A DNA stretch of 64,000 nucleotides, taken from assembly GCF_900117445.1 (NCBI RefSeq), contig NZ_FPEJ01000005.1, positions 124,001 through 188,000 of the forward strand, in the 5' to 3' direction. The DNA comes from Hyphomicrobium sp. NDB2Meth4 (GTDB lineage: Bacteria > Pseudomonadota > Alphaproteobacteria > Rhizobiales > Hyphomicrobiaceae). Every line of letters starts with the position of its first letter. The first letter of the stretch is position 1. The notes beneath the pieces were generated by a model. It ran no database searches. It was not told the origin of the DNA and worked only from the letters and a program-made list of their open reading frames with translations. The position numbers were made by a program, and so were the translations under genes. Below are positions 21,162 through 30,846 of this stretch, one piece after another.

Positions 21162-21177
21162 CCCCTTAGCCAAGGGG
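21162..21177 (-). promoter_or_regulatory. Hairpin in the rpsB leader
   Basis: CCCCTT/AAGGGG with a 4-base loop forms in the roughly 125-base rpsB 5' leader. S2 autoregulation through its leader is known in other bacteria; whether this hairpin does that here is inference. Confidence 0.35.
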
Positions 21178-21248
21178 TGCTCCACCGGAGCGCCGAACGG
21201 GGCTTTCAATCCGCTCTGACGACGAAGTCCGCGTGTGAGATGGGCGCG

Positions 21249-21277
21249 CTTATAGAGTGTACACTCCGAAATGACAA
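21249..21277 (-). promoter_or_regulatory. Sigma70-type promoter of rpsB-tsf
   Basis: On the reverse strand, TTGTCA (21277-21272) is followed by a 17-base spacer and TATAAG (21254-21249). Spacing is optimal, and it is the best promoter match I found. Transcription would start near 21242, leaving a leader of roughly 125 bases. Confidence 0.75.
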
Positions 21278-21327
21278 GCTTACCCCCGCGTAGCGTCGGT
21301 TAACGCCCGCAGGTTCCGGAAAGTCGC

Positions 21328-22107
21328 ATGAGCAACAAAGTCATAAACGTACGCGCGCTGCAACTTGGTGAGCGCATCGACCTCAAGGGCCTCGAGCGCG
21401 ACGACGCCTTCTCGACCACCCCCCTGGCCTTCCGCACCAGCGGCGAAGGCATCGCCGTCCTGTTCAAATCCGGCGCCGCCGTCTTCATCGGCATGAACCC
21501 CGTGGACGAGGAGCAGCTGATCCGCGGCCTCGACGACCGCATCATCGCCCCCCTGCTGGAGCGCGAGACCGAGACCTTGCGCCTCGTCGTGAAGCCCGAG
21601 GAGGACGGCCTCCTGACGCTCGCCGGCGACTTGCAGATCAAATCCGCTGATCCAGATCGGCTCCTGCTCGTCGCCGAGGCGATGGCAATGACTGTCGCCT
21701 TCGCCTATGACGAGCGCCGCCTCGCTGCCGCCTTCGAGCGCATCGACGAGGTTGCCCAGTCGCTGAAGCAGCGCCTCTTGCCCCGCGAGCCCCAGGGCTC
21801 ACTGCTCGAGCAGATCGGCGAGGCCCTGTTGTTGCAGCAGCGGCTCGCCGCCCGCGTCGACCTCGACGACAAGCCCGACGTGTTGTGGGACCACCCCGAA
21901 CTGGAGCGCTTCTGGGCCCGCCTCGTCGACGAGTACGATCTGCCCCAGCGCGGACGCGCCATCTCGCGCAAGCTGGAGGTGATCCGCGGCACAGCCGACA
22001 CCTTGACCGACCTCTTCGCGACGCGCACCTCTCACCGCCTCGAGTGGTACATCATCGCGCTGATCGCCGTTGAGATCGCCCTCACCCTCTACGACCGCTT
22101 CGTGTAG
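21328..22107 (+). CDS. RMD1/DUF155 family membrane protein
   Basis: Member of the DUF155 (RMD1/YagE-like) family, which in eukaryotes includes mitochondrial RMD1/RMND1. The biochemical role in bacteria is unknown to me. The family signature is at the C terminus: VLWDHPELERFWARLVDEYD, then RGRAISRKLEVIRGTADTL and LFATRTSHRLEWYIIALIAV, which ends in one hydrophobic anchor. The N-terminal part starts INVRALQLGERIDLKGLE. The length is 259 residues. It is divergent from rpsB, with 213 bp between the starts. Confidence 0.85.
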   Translation: MSNKVINVRALQLGERIDLKGLERDDAFSTTPLAFRTSGEGIAVLFKSGAAVFIGMNPVDEEQLIRGLDDRIIAPLLERETETLRLVVKPEEDGLLTLAGDLQIKSADPDRLLLVAEAMAMTVAFAYDERRLAAAFERIDEVAQSLKQRLLPREPQGSLLEQIGEALLLQQRLAARVDLDDKPDVLWDHPELERFWARLVDEYDLPQRGRAISRKLEVIRGTADTLTDLFATRTSHRLEWYIIALIAVEIALTLYDRFV

Positions 22108-22197
22108 GCGCAGGGCGCCCCGCGGCCTGTGGGGCGGCCATTAGCTTGCGCGGCGGATGCCGCACACCAAGCCTCTCCAAGCCCCTGTCAGACAGAC

Positions 22198-23076
22198 TTA
22201 CTTTCCAAGATCCGCGCGTTGCTCTTTGGGAGCCGTCTGCTCGCGCCGCGGATTGGGCTCCGGCACGCTTGCCGGCTTCTCATAGCTGCTCGTCGCGGAA
22301 TTTATCGGCAGGCAACCCTTGAAGCGGCCCGCGGCGTCCTCCGAGACAATGGCAATCGCAGTGAAGCCCTGCGCGCTCCACTTCTGCAGCACCGTCAAGC
22401 GCTCCTCGCGCATGCCGATGCGCGCATTCGTGCCGGCCGTCTCGCCTTCCCATATCTGGATGAAGACGCAGCTTCCGGCCTTCGCCCCGCGCCGCGCCGG
22501 ATAATCGACGATCATCCCGCGCTTCAGGCCCGGCGAGGCCGACATGTCCTCGCTGGCCTTCACGTACTTGGCCACGCCCTTGCCGACGATCTTCCCGTAG
22601 TAGCGCGACGTCGGATCGGCGACGCAGAAGCTGTTGTCCTTGGCAAGTCGCGTATACCCCGCGAGCTTGCTCGTCTCGAAACCGAAAGGCCCGGCAACAC
22701 GGAAAATTCCCGCGGGAGTGCGCTTGTCGCCCTCGACCTTCTGCGGCTCGTCTTTCTTGGCGAGGTAATCGTAGTCTTCCGACCAGCCGACGCCCGCCGC
22801 CCCGACCACAGCATCCTCAGGCGGCCCGGCGCGCAACCACGATGCATCCGCCGGCGAGCGGCGCTCGAACGTGTGCAGCGTCGCCTTGACCGACGACATA
22901 TTGGGAACCGTCACGATGATGAGCCGCGTCGCACGATGCAGCGCCCGCGGACAATAAGTGGCGATGGCCTTCCCCGGAGCGACAGTCTGCGCCTGCGACG
23001 AGGAAGATGAGACAGCACCCGCCTGCGAAGAATGCAGCGCGAGCAGCAATGCAGCGGCGATAGCTGGACGAAGCAC
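22198..23076 (-). CDS. Exported YkuD-fold (L,D-transpeptidase-like) protein, apparent loss of catalytic residues
   Basis: A signal peptide (MLRPAIAAALLLALHSSQAG) precedes a domain of the COG3786/YkuD type: a GDKRTPAGIFRVAGPFGF block, then CVADPTSRYYGKIV, then GSCVFIQIWEG. In the family, the last block is normally SxIFLH and is followed by T-x-G-C. Here the His position is Gln (Q207), and the next stretch reads TAGTNARIGM with no cysteine between C203 and C255. It may be a peptidoglycan-binding pseudo-enzyme. The C-terminal 30 residues are Pro/Glu-rich. The length is 292 residues. Fold assignment is good; activity is doubtful. Confidence 0.7.
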   Translation of the reverse strand: MLRPAIAAALLLALHSSQAGAVSSSSSQAQTVAPGKAIATYCPRALHRATRLIIVTVPNMSSVKATLHTFERRSPADASWLRAGPPEDAVVGAAGVGWSEDYDYLAKKDEPQKVEGDKRTPAGIFRVAGPFGFETSKLAGYTRLAKDNSFCVADPTSRYYGKIVGKGVAKYVKASEDMSASPGLKRGMIVDYPARRGAKAGSCVFIQIWEGETAGTNARIGMREERLTVLQKWSAQGFTAIAIVSEDAAGRFKGCLPINSATSSYEKPASVPEPNPRREQTAPKEQRADLGK

Positions 23077-23133
23077 GATGACGAGCCCTTTTGCGCAAAT
23101 TGTATCGATCAGGTGCTAGGGCTGAGGGTACGT

Positions 23134-26100
23134 TTAGATATCTAATACTTCGACAACGCCGGGCACTGTGAACAGTGCGCCAACTGCATTCGGCGATACA
23201 TCGTACCGCCCCGGAATACCAATCTCGAGTGCCTTACCTCTATCGGCCAGCTCGAGGCCCAACCGAATCTCACCCCTGCCCGGCTTTAGCAAAGCCTTGA
23301 GCTGGGCAATCGCGCCAGGATTCTTTTCGATCGCGCGCCGGTCGAGCATCAGCTTGATCCCGCCCTGAACTGCCGCCACCGCCGCATCGAGCGCCTGAAT
23401 ACTCTCGACGCGCAGCTTCACGGTGTCACCGTCGCGCTCCGCCGACACCGACAGCTTCACCGGCGTGCCCGGCTCCAGCAGATCGCCAGCAGCCGCGAGC
23501 GTGTCGGAAAAGATCACCGCCTCGAACTGTCCGGTTGTATCGGAAAACAGCGCGAAGGCGAACTTGTTGCCCTTCTGCGATCTGCGCTCGCGCGCCGAGA
23601 TGACGATGCCGGCAAGTGCGCCGTTCGTTGCCCCTCGCTCCGTCATCGCTTCGAACTCGACGTAGCGCTTCACGCCCAGCTTGTGCAGCGCCTGCTCGTA
23701 TTGATCGAGCGGATGCCCCGAAAGATAAAAGCCCACCGCATCGAACTCGTGCGAGAGCTTGTCCATCGGCGTCCAGCCCATCGCTGGGCGCAGTTGCAGC
23801 AGCGGCCCCGACTTGGCGCCACCACCACCGAGCGAGAAGAAATCGGCCTGCCCGTCGGACTTCTCCTGCTCCATCCGCTGCGCCAATTCGAGGATCTGAT
23901 CGACGTTGGCGGCAACGAGTGCGCGGTTCGGCTCCAGTGCATCGAATGCGCCGGCGGCCGCCAGAGTTTCGATGCCGCGCTTGTTCAGCGCCTTTGGGTT
24001 GAGCCGCGCGGCGAAATCGGCAAGCGAGGCAAACTTCCCGCTTTTCTTGCGGTCGTCGACAATCGTCGCCACCGCCGTCGCGCCAATGTTCTTCAACGCC
24101 GCCAGCGAATAGCGGATGGCTCCGAGCTTGCCTTCCACCTTCGAAGCCTCAGCGAGGAAGTCCACCTCCGAAGCGTTGACGCACGGTGGCTGCACGGTGA
24201 TGCCGCTGCGCCGCGCCTCGGCCGCGAACATCGCGAGCTTGTCGGTGTTCGACATGTCGAGCGTCATCGACGCCGCCAGGAACTCCTCGCGGAAGTTAGC
24301 CTTCATGTACGCCGTGTGATAGCTGACCAGCGCATACGCGGCGGCGTGCGATTTGTTGAAGCCGTACCCTGCGAACTTGTCGACCAGCTCGAAAATCTCC
24401 GCAGCCTTCGCCTTGGCGACGCCGCGTTCCATTGCGCCTTCCACGAACTTGGCCTGATGGCGCGCCATCTCGGCCTTGTCCTTCTTACCCATGGCGCGTC
24501 GCAGAAGGTCAGCGGTGCCGAGCGAATATCCGCCCATCACCTGCGCGATTTGAATGACCTGCTCCTGATAGATGATGACGCCGTAGGTCTCTTTCAGGAT
24601 GCCCTCGAGCATGGGGTCCAGATAGTCGACCGGCTCTTCCCCGTGCTTGCGGTTGATGTACGTCGGGATGTTGTCCATCGGGCCCGGGCGATAGAGCGCC
24701 ACCATGGCGATGATGTCCTCGAAGCGGTCCGGCTTCAGCCGCTTCAAGCTCTCGCGCATGCCCGTACTTTCGAGCTGGAACACGCCGACCGTATCGGCCT
24801 TGGCGAGCAACTCGTAGGATTTCTTGTCGTCGAGCGGCAGTTTGGTCAGATCGAGGTCGATGCCCCGCCCGCGCTTCACCAGCTCCACCGCCTTCTTCAA
24901 CACGGTGAGCGTCTTGAGGCCGAGGAAGTCGAACTTCACCAGGCCGGCCGCCTCGACCAGCTTCCAGTTGAACTGCGTGACGGGCGAGTTGGTCTTCGCG
25001 TCTCGCGTCACCGGCACCAGCTCGACCAGCGGCCGGTCACCGATCACCATGCCGGCAGCGTGGGTCGATGCGTGGCGGTAAAGTCCTTCGAGCGTTTTTG
25101 ATATCTCGACGAGACGCGCCACCATCGGATCGCGCGCGATCTCTTCCTGCAGCTTCGGCTCGCTCTCGATCGCCTCGGGCAGCGTCACCGGATTGGCCGG
25201 GTTGTTCGGCACAAGCTTACACAGCCGGTCTACCTGCCCGTACGGCATCTGCAGCACGCGGCCCACATCGCGCAGCACCGCACGCGCCTGCAACTTTCCG
25301 TGCGTGATGATCTGCGCGACCCGGTCGTGACCGTACTTGCCCTGCACGTAGCGGATCACCTCATCGCGGCGATCCTGGCAGAAGTCGATGTCGAAGTCCG
25401 GCATCGACACGCGCTCGGGATTGAGGAAGCGCTCGAACAGCAGCCCGAACCGCAACGGGTCGAGGTCGGTAATCGTCAGTGTCCAGGCAACCAGCGAGCC
25501 CGCACCCGAGCCGCGGCCCGGGCCCACCGGCACGCCCTGCGACTTCGCCCACTTGATGAAGTCGGACACGATGAGGAAGTAGCCGGGGAACTTCATTCCC
25601 TCGATCACGTCGAGCTCGTAGGCCAGACGCTTGTCATAATCTTCGCGCGTGAAGCCTTCCGCCAGCGGCGAGACGGCGAGGCGCGCATCCAGGCCCGCCG
25701 CCGCCTGCCGGCGCAGCTCCTGCGCTTCGAGCCTGGCGACCTCTTCAGGCGTCAGGTCCTGATCGGCCGCCACGAACCGCGGCAGGATCGGTTTCTTGCC
25801 GCGAGGCCGGAAGGCGCAGCGCTTGGCGATCTCGATGGTATTGTCGAGCGCTTCGGGAAGGTCGGCGAAGACCTCCACCATCTTCTCGGCGCTCTTGAAG
25901 TCGTGCTCGGGCGTCACCCGCCGCCGGTTGTCCTCGACCACATAGCGCCCATCGGCGATGCACAGCAGCGCATCGTGCGCCTCATAGTCGGCCGGCGAAG
26001 CAAAATAGGCTTCGTTGGTTGCAACGATCGGGATGTGTTTGGCATACGCGAACTGCAGCAGCTGCGGCTCGACGTCGTGCTCGCTTTTGAGGCCATGGCG

Positions 26101-26697
26101 CTGGATCTCGACATAGAGCCGGTCGCCGAACAGCGACTTGAGCAAATCGAGCCGGCCCTCTGCCAATCCGTGCTGGCCGTCGCGCAATGCCCGGTCGATC
26201 GGTCCATCCGGGCCGCCCGTCAGCACGATCAGCCCGTCGGTGTGCTGCTTGAGGATCTCCGCGGTCGAGTATGCCGCTTCGACGTCGGGCGATTCCAGAT
26301 GTGCGCGCGAGACGAGCTTCAGCAGGTTGGCGTATCCCGCCTCATTCATCGCCAGCAGAGCGATGTTGCCGTCGCCGGGCCCCTGCGCGATCGGCGCGCC
26401 GCGCTCGGTCGCGTCATGCCGCCGGTCCTGGAAGTCGATCGTCAGGCTGACACCGACAATTGGCTGGATGCCCGCGCCCGCCAGCTTGTCGGAGAATTCG
26501 AGCGCACCGTAGAGGTTGTTCGTGTCGGTGAGACCTAGCGCCGGGAAGTTGAGCTTTTCCGCCAGCTTCGCCAGCTTACCGATGGGCAGCGCACCCTCGA
26601 GCAGCGAATAGGCGGAATGCACCTTGAGGTGCACGAAGCGCGGCTGCGCCGGCACGGCAGGCTGACCATCGTTCGGCATACGACTCGGAGCGTTCAT
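23134..26697 (-). CDS. dnaE: DNA polymerase III subunit alpha
   Basis: Replicative polymerase catalytic subunit (C-family, DnaE1 type). Order of domains: PHP at the N terminus (FVHLKVHSAYSLLEGALPIG, LGLTDTNNLYGALEF), palm with GPGRGSGAGSLVAW and the catalytic aspartates in SMPDFDIDFCQDRRDEVI, fingers with AMGKKDKAEMARHQ and GYGFNKSHAAAYALVSY, tandem helix-hairpin-helix, and an OB fold (AGIVISARERRSQKGNKFAF). The length is 1187 residues, as expected. It is reverse-strand, downstream of lolD in the usual order proS-lolC-lolD-dnaE. Confidence 0.97.
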   Translation of the reverse strand: MNAPSRMPNDGQPAVPAQPRFVHLKVHSAYSLLEGALPIGKLAKLAEKLNFPALGLTDTNNLYGALEFSDKLAGAGIQPIVGVSLTIDFQDRRHDATERGAPIAQGPGDGNIALLAMNEAGYANLLKLVSRAHLESPDVEAAYSTAEILKQHTDGLIVLTGGPDGPIDRALRDGQHGLAEGRLDLLKSLFGDRLYVEIQRHGLKSEHDVEPQLLQFAYAKHIPIVATNEAYFASPADYEAHDALLCIADGRYVVEDNRRRVTPEHDFKSAEKMVEVFADLPEALDNTIEIAKRCAFRPRGKKPILPRFVAADQDLTPEEVARLEAQELRRQAAAGLDARLAVSPLAEGFTREDYDKRLAYELDVIEGMKFPGYFLIVSDFIKWAKSQGVPVGPGRGSGAGSLVAWTLTITDLDPLRFGLLFERFLNPERVSMPDFDIDFCQDRRDEVIRYVQGKYGHDRVAQIITHGKLQARAVLRDVGRVLQMPYGQVDRLCKLVPNNPANPVTLPEAIESEPKLQEEIARDPMVARLVEISKTLEGLYRHASTHAAGMVIGDRPLVELVPVTRDAKTNSPVTQFNWKLVEAAGLVKFDFLGLKTLTVLKKAVELVKRGRGIDLDLTKLPLDDKKSYELLAKADTVGVFQLESTGMRESLKRLKPDRFEDIIAMVALYRPGPMDNIPTYINRKHGEEPVDYLDPMLEGILKETYGVIIYQEQVIQIAQVMGGYSLGTADLLRRAMGKKDKAEMARHQAKFVEGAMERGVAKAKAAEIFELVDKFAGYGFNKSHAAAYALVSYHTAYMKANFREEFLAASMTLDMSNTDKLAMFAAEARRSGITVQPPCVNASEVDFLAEASKVEGKLGAIRYSLAALKNIGATAVATIVDDRKKSGKFASLADFAARLNPKALNKRGIETLAAAGAFDALEPNRALVAANVDQILELAQRMEQEKSDGQADFFSLGGGGAKSGPLLQLRPAMGWTPMDKLSHEFDAVGFYLSGHPLDQYEQALHKLGVKRYVEFEAMTERGATNGALAGIVISARERRSQKGNKFAFALFSDTTGQFEAVIFSDTLAAAGDLLEPGTPVKLSVSAERDGDTVKLRVESIQALDAAVAAVQGGIKLMLDRRAIEKNPGAIAQLKALLKPGRGEIRLGLELADRGKALEIGIPGRYDVSPNAVGALFTVPGVVEVLDI

Positions 26698-26785
26698 GCC
26701 ACCAGATTTAGGACATTACCCCGCGCCGCCCAAGCGCTCTCATCCCCTCTCCCCATCACACTGCATTCCGCGTGGGGCAGTCGGT

Positions 26786-27556
26786 TCAGCGCAGCGAGGC
26801 CGGCTCCAACTCCACCAGCTGGCCTTCGCTCAGCGTGATGACGCGGTCCATGCGCCGCGCGATTTCGAGATTGTGCGTGGCGATCAGCGCCGCAACGCCC
26901 GTGGTGCGGATGAGGTGCACCAGCGCGTCGAACACATGCTCGGCCGTATGCGGGTCGAGGTTGCCGGTCGGCTCGTCCGCCAGCAACAGGCGCGGCTCGT
27001 TGGCAAGCGCCCGCGCGATTGCAGTTCGTTGCTGCTCGCCGCCCGACAGCTCAGCGGGGCGGTGCTCGACGCGCTCACCGAGCCCCAGCGACGTCAGAAG
27101 CTGCCTTGCCCGCTCCGCCGCCACCTTGCGATTGCGGCCTAAAATCAGCTGCGGGATGACCACATTCTCCAGCGCCGTGAACTCGGGCAGCAGCTGGTGG
27201 AACTGATAGACGAAGCCCATTTTCGCCCGCCGCACGCGCGTGCGATCGGCATCGTTCATGCGCGAGCAGTCGCGCCCCTGGATGAAGACCTGCCCTTCAT
27301 CGGGCGTCTCCAGCAGGCCCGCGATGTGCAGCAACGTGGATTTGCCCGCACCCGACGGGCCGACCAGCGCTACTGCCTGCCCGGGATAGATGTCTACGCT
27401 CGCCCCGTTCAGCACCGCGATGCGCCGCTCACCCTGGTGAAACACCCGCACCAGCTTGTCGAGCCGCAACACCGGCTGTGCGGTGGCAGTCTGCTGCCCG
27501 TTCTCTCGCAAGGCTTGCAGCTCCTCAACCAGTGCTGTCATGCGACGGTCGCTCAT
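26786..27556 (-). CDS. lolD: Lipoprotein-releasing ABC transporter ATPase LolD
   Basis: ATPase of the LolCDE complex that releases lipoproteins from the inner membrane. Walker A is GPSGAGKST, the Q-loop region is [20 protein letters not shown], the signature is [15 protein letters not shown], and Walker B is [12 protein letters not shown]. The real start is ATG 27556, which overlaps the lolC/E stop as ATGA; the longer open frame to 27739 lies inside the upstream gene. The length is 256 residues. Confidence 0.95.
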   Translation of the reverse strand: MSDRRMTALVEELQALRENGQQTATAQPVLRLDKLVRVFHQGERRIAVLNGASVDIYPGQAVALVGPSGAGKSTLLHIAGLLETPDEGQVFIQGRDCSRMNDADRTRVRRAKMGFVYQFHQLLPEFTALENVVIPQLILGRNRKVAAERARQLLTSLGLGERVEHRPAELSGGEQQRTAIARALANEPRLLLADEPTGNLDPHTAEHVFDALVHLIRTTGVAALIATHNLEIARRMDRVITLSEGQLVELEPASLR

Positions 27557-28824
27557 TCGTAGCGCAGCGCCTCTACAGGATCGAGAGTTGACGCCCGCCA
27601 CGACGGATAGAGCGTGGCGAAGATGGATAGTGCCAGCGCCATCAGCACGATGGAAACCGTCTCGCGAGGCTCCATGTCGGCAGGCAGGCGCGTCAGATAA
27701 TAGACGTTCGGGTCGAACAGCGTCGTGTCGGTCATCCACGAGACGAGTTCGCGGATGCTCTCGATGTTGAGACAGAAAACAATGCCGAGGACCAGCCCGG
27801 CAAGCGTCCCGACAATGCCGATCGACGCGCCCGTGATGAGAAACACGCGCATGATGGAGCCCCGGCTCGCCCCCATGGTTCTTAGGATGGCAACGTCACG
27901 CCCTTTGTCCTTCACCAGCATCATCAGGCCGGAAATGATGTTGAGTGCCGCCACCAGCACGATCAGCGACAGGATGATGAACATCACGTTGCGCTCGACC
28001 TCGAGCACCGTAAAGAACGTCTCGTTGCGCGCCCGCCAGTCTGACACGTGATTGACCGGCCCTGCCACGCGCTTCACTTCGCGCAGGTAATAGTCGACGT
28101 CGTTAGGGTGATCGACCACCACTTCGATCGCGTCCACTTCCGGCCCGCGCGAGAAATACCGCTGCGCCTCTGTGAGCGGCATGAACACCATGGTGCGGTC
28201 GTATTCCGCCATGCCCATCTCGAACAGGGCGGCGATCCTGTACGGCTTGGTACGCGGTGCCGTTCCGAACGGCGTCGTCGCACCACGTGGCGAAACCAGC
28301 GTGATTGTATCGCCGACATTCACGCGCAGCAGATTGGCGAGCCGCGTGCCGATGGCGATCCCGCTTCCCTCGCCGAACCCATCGAGCGATCCGAAGCGGA
28401 TGTTGTCCGCCACGAGCGGCAGCGAGCGCATACCATCCTCGCTCATGCCGCGCACCAGCGCGCCCGTCGCCTGCACCGCTGATGAAACCATCACCTGGCC
28501 TTCGATCAACGGCATCGCCGCCTTGACGCCCGTCAGCTCTTTGATGCGCTTGGCGACTTCATCGTAGTCGTCGAACGAGCCGCCGATCTTGTTGACGATG
28601 ATGTGCCCGTTGAGGCCCAGGATTTTCGAGAACAGCTCATTGCGGAAGCCGTTCATCACCGCCATGACGATAATGAGCGTGGCAACGCCCAGCATGATCC
28701 CGGTGAACGAGAACCCGGCAATGACGGAAATAAAGCCTTCCTTCCGCCGCGCCCGCAGGTAGCGCAGCGCTAACATCCACTCGAACAGCGCGAACGGCTT
28801 GGTATCGGAAGCGGCCGCCGTCAT
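27553..28824 (-). CDS. Lipoprotein-releasing ABC transporter permease LolC/E
   Basis: Transmembrane partner of LolD. The N-terminal segment [20 protein letters not shown] is the standard start, followed by the first membrane helix, a periplasmic MacB-like domain (about residues 50-260), and three C-terminal helices. The block [22 protein letters not shown] and the ending VEALRYE are typical of LolC/LolE. The length is 423 residues. One permease gene per locus is usual in alphaproteobacteria, where it may work as a homodimer (LolF-type). Confidence 0.93.
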   Translation of the reverse strand: MTAAASDTKPFALFEWMLALRYLRARRKEGFISVIAGFSFTGIMLGVATLIIVMAVMNGFRNELFSKILGLNGHIIVNKIGGSFDDYDEVAKRIKELTGVKAAMPLIEGQVMVSSAVQATGALVRGMSEDGMRSLPLVADNIRFGSLDGFGEGSGIAIGTRLANLLRVNVGDTITLVSPRGATTPFGTAPRTKPYRIAALFEMGMAEYDRTMVFMPLTEAQRYFSRGPEVDAIEVVVDHPNDVDYYLREVKRVAGPVNHVSDWRARNETFFTVLEVERNVMFIILSLIVLVAALNIISGLMMLVKDKGRDVAILRTMGASRGSIMRVFLITGASIGIVGTLAGLVLGIVFCLNIESIRELVSWMTDTTLFDPNVYYLTRLPADMEPRETVSIVLMALALSIFATLYPSWRASTLDPVEALRYE

Positions 28825-28944
28825 CCCCCACGTACTCCCTCGATCGCCTTGGCCGGGGAGAGCTACCCCGGCATTCGGGCTAGATTGCGTTGCGGCGCAC
28901 CGGGCCCGGAGGCCCTGTCACCGCCCGGCCACTGACTACCCCGG

Positions 28945-30477
28945 TCAGTAGGCCCGCCCGATCAGTACGTATTCCTTCGCCGGGTTGCCGGTGAAAAGGC
29001 AAGCCCCCTCCGCCGGCTTCTGGCCCAGTGGCGCATTGCGGATTGTGAGCTTAAGCGCTTTCAGGCGCTCGGCAATCTCCTCCAGCACCGCCCCCTCGGG
29101 TTTCGACCAGGCAACGTACGCCCATCCCCTGAAGGCCCCGCCTTCGTCGTCGGCCTCAGCAGCCCCGAAGTAGTCCGCCAGCGCATCGAAGGTCTTGATG
29201 TCGGTAACGATGTTGCCATCGAGCCGCGCCTTGGCCTCGGCGAAGAGGCTGGCCTGGATGTCGTCCAGCAGCGCAGGAGCCCCTGAAACGAACGCCTCGC
29301 GCGGCTGCGTGTGGGAGGCGATCTTGTCGCCGTCACGCAGCTTGTCGCGGCGCATATAAGTGACGTTCCCGCCGGCGGCATCGCGGCCGCCGATCTCGAC
29401 GATGACGGGAGCGCCGCGGCGGACCCAGTTCCAGCGCTTCTCTGCCGACTTCGTCGGCTTTGCATCGACCAGCACCCGGATGCCCTGCGCCTTGAGGTCC
29501 TTTTCCAGACCCGCGCAATAATCGAGCAGTTCCTTGTCCTCGGGCTTGTCGCGCAGCATCGGCACGATGACGATCTGGCGCGGCGCGATCCTGGGCGGCA
29601 TCCTGAGCCCGTCGTCGTCGCCGTGCGTCATGATCACACCGCCGATCAACCGCGTGGAGACGCCCCAGCTCGTCGTGTGGCAGTGCTCGAGCTGCCCCTC
29701 TCGATTTTGATACTGGATGTTCTGTGCCTCGGCGAAGTGGGTGCCGAGGTAATGCGAGGTGCCGGCCTGCAGCGCCTTGCCGTCCTGCATCATCGCTTCG
29801 ATGGAATAGGTGTTGTCGGCGCCCGGGAACCGCTCGTTGGCAGGTTTCTCGCCGGCGATCACCGGCATCGCCAGCACGCCCTCGGCGAACTCACGGTAGA
29901 CCTCGAGCATCTTCAGCGTCTCGGCCATCGCATCATCGCGATCGGCGTGCGCCGTATGCCCCTCCTGCCAGAGGAACTCGGCCGTGCGCAGGAACAGACG
30001 CGTGCGCATCTCCCAGCGCACCACGTTTGCCCATTGATTGATCAGTAGCGGCAGATCGCGATAGCTCTTCACCCAGCGCTGGAACGCATCGCCGATGATC
30101 GTTTCCGACGTCGGCCTGACGATCAGCGGCTCTTCCAGCTTTGCCGCCGGATCGACCACCAGCTCCCCACCGACGTTCTTGAGGCGATGGTGGGTGACGA
30201 CCGCCATCTCCTTGGCAAAGCCCTCGACGTGCTCCGCCTCCTTGGCGATGAAGCTCATCGGGATGAACAGCGGGAAATAGCAGTTCTCGTGCCCTGTATC
30301 CTTGATGCGCTGGTCGAGCTCGGCCTGGATGCGCTCCCACACGCCCCAGCCCCACGGCTTGATGATCATGCAGCCGCGCACCGGGCTCGTCTCGGCCATG
30401 TCGCCGTCGCGCACCGCCGCCTGATACCACTCGGGGAAGTTCTGCTCGCGGGAGATGGGTAGCGCGCGCTTGCTCAT
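28945..30477 (-). CDS. proS: Proline--tRNA ligase, eukaryote/archaeal (type 3) form
   Basis: Class II synthetase that charges tRNA-Pro. The sequence follows the eukaryote/archaeal-like form: RGCMIIKPWGWGVWERIQAE, then GHENCYFPLFIP, then LIVRPTSETIIGDAFQRWVK and LINQWANVVRWEMRTRLFLR. It lacks the large editing insertion of E. coli ProS and ends in Tyr (YVLIGRAY), as type 3 enzymes do. The start is ATG 30477 (MSKRALPISREQNF), giving 510 residues; the open frame to 30597 adds unrelated sequence. It keeps the usual alphaproteobacterial position upstream of lolC/E, where a short bacterial-type ProS is more common. Confidence 0.93.
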   Translation of the reverse strand: MSKRALPISREQNFPEWYQAAVRDGDMAETSPVRGCMIIKPWGWGVWERIQAELDQRIKDTGHENCYFPLFIPMSFIAKEAEHVEGFAKEMAVVTHHRLKNVGGELVVDPAAKLEEPLIVRPTSETIIGDAFQRWVKSYRDLPLLINQWANVVRWEMRTRLFLRTAEFLWQEGHTAHADRDDAMAETLKMLEVYREFAEGVLAMPVIAGEKPANERFPGADNTYSIEAMMQDGKALQAGTSHYLGTHFAEAQNIQYQNREGQLEHCHTTSWGVSTRLIGGVIMTHGDDDGLRMPPRIAPRQIVIVPMLRDKPEDKELLDYCAGLEKDLKAQGIRVLVDAKPTKSAEKRWNWVRRGAPVIVEIGGRDAAGGNVTYMRRDKLRDGDKIASHTQPREAFVSGAPALLDDIQASLFAEAKARLDGNIVTDIKTFDALADYFGAAEADDEGGAFRGWAYVAWSKPEGAVLEEIAERLKALKLTIRNAPLGQKPAEGACLFTGNPAKEYVLIGRAY

Positions 30478-30846
30478 CGCCCACCCCACATCATCACGCA
30501 TCGCGTTGCACGCAGCTTGGGTAGGGCAAAATGGGTAAGGCGCATGGTGGGCCTGATCAGCATCAGCGAAGCGCCCGAAGGCGCGATGGAAGGACATGAC
30601 GGGGGCAAACCCCCGTCGATGCGGCTGGTAGCGTTAATCCGTGCGGGTGGCAACATGCTGCGCCGAACGTCTTGTGCGCATGCGGCCGCCACATGCGCGT
30701 GACATCGCAGCCCGCCGTCCGCCGTCTCAACTGGGTGCGCCGCAGCATTGATTGCACGCGCGAATTGCACATTCACGATGGCGCGAAATTTTTTTGGTTC
30801 GCGTGCATGAAGCCGCGTGACAGAAGGCCGCGCGTCGAGTAAAGCT
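30478..30846. other. Gene-free stretch upstream of proS
   Basis: I see no convincing gene here. Open frames on both strands have no family resemblance and no ribosome binding site. A T run (about 30789-30795) and a weak forward -35/-10 pair (GTGACA at 30817, TAAAGC at 30840, 17-base spacer) are the only notable elements. The proS promoter should also be here. Confidence 0.5.
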
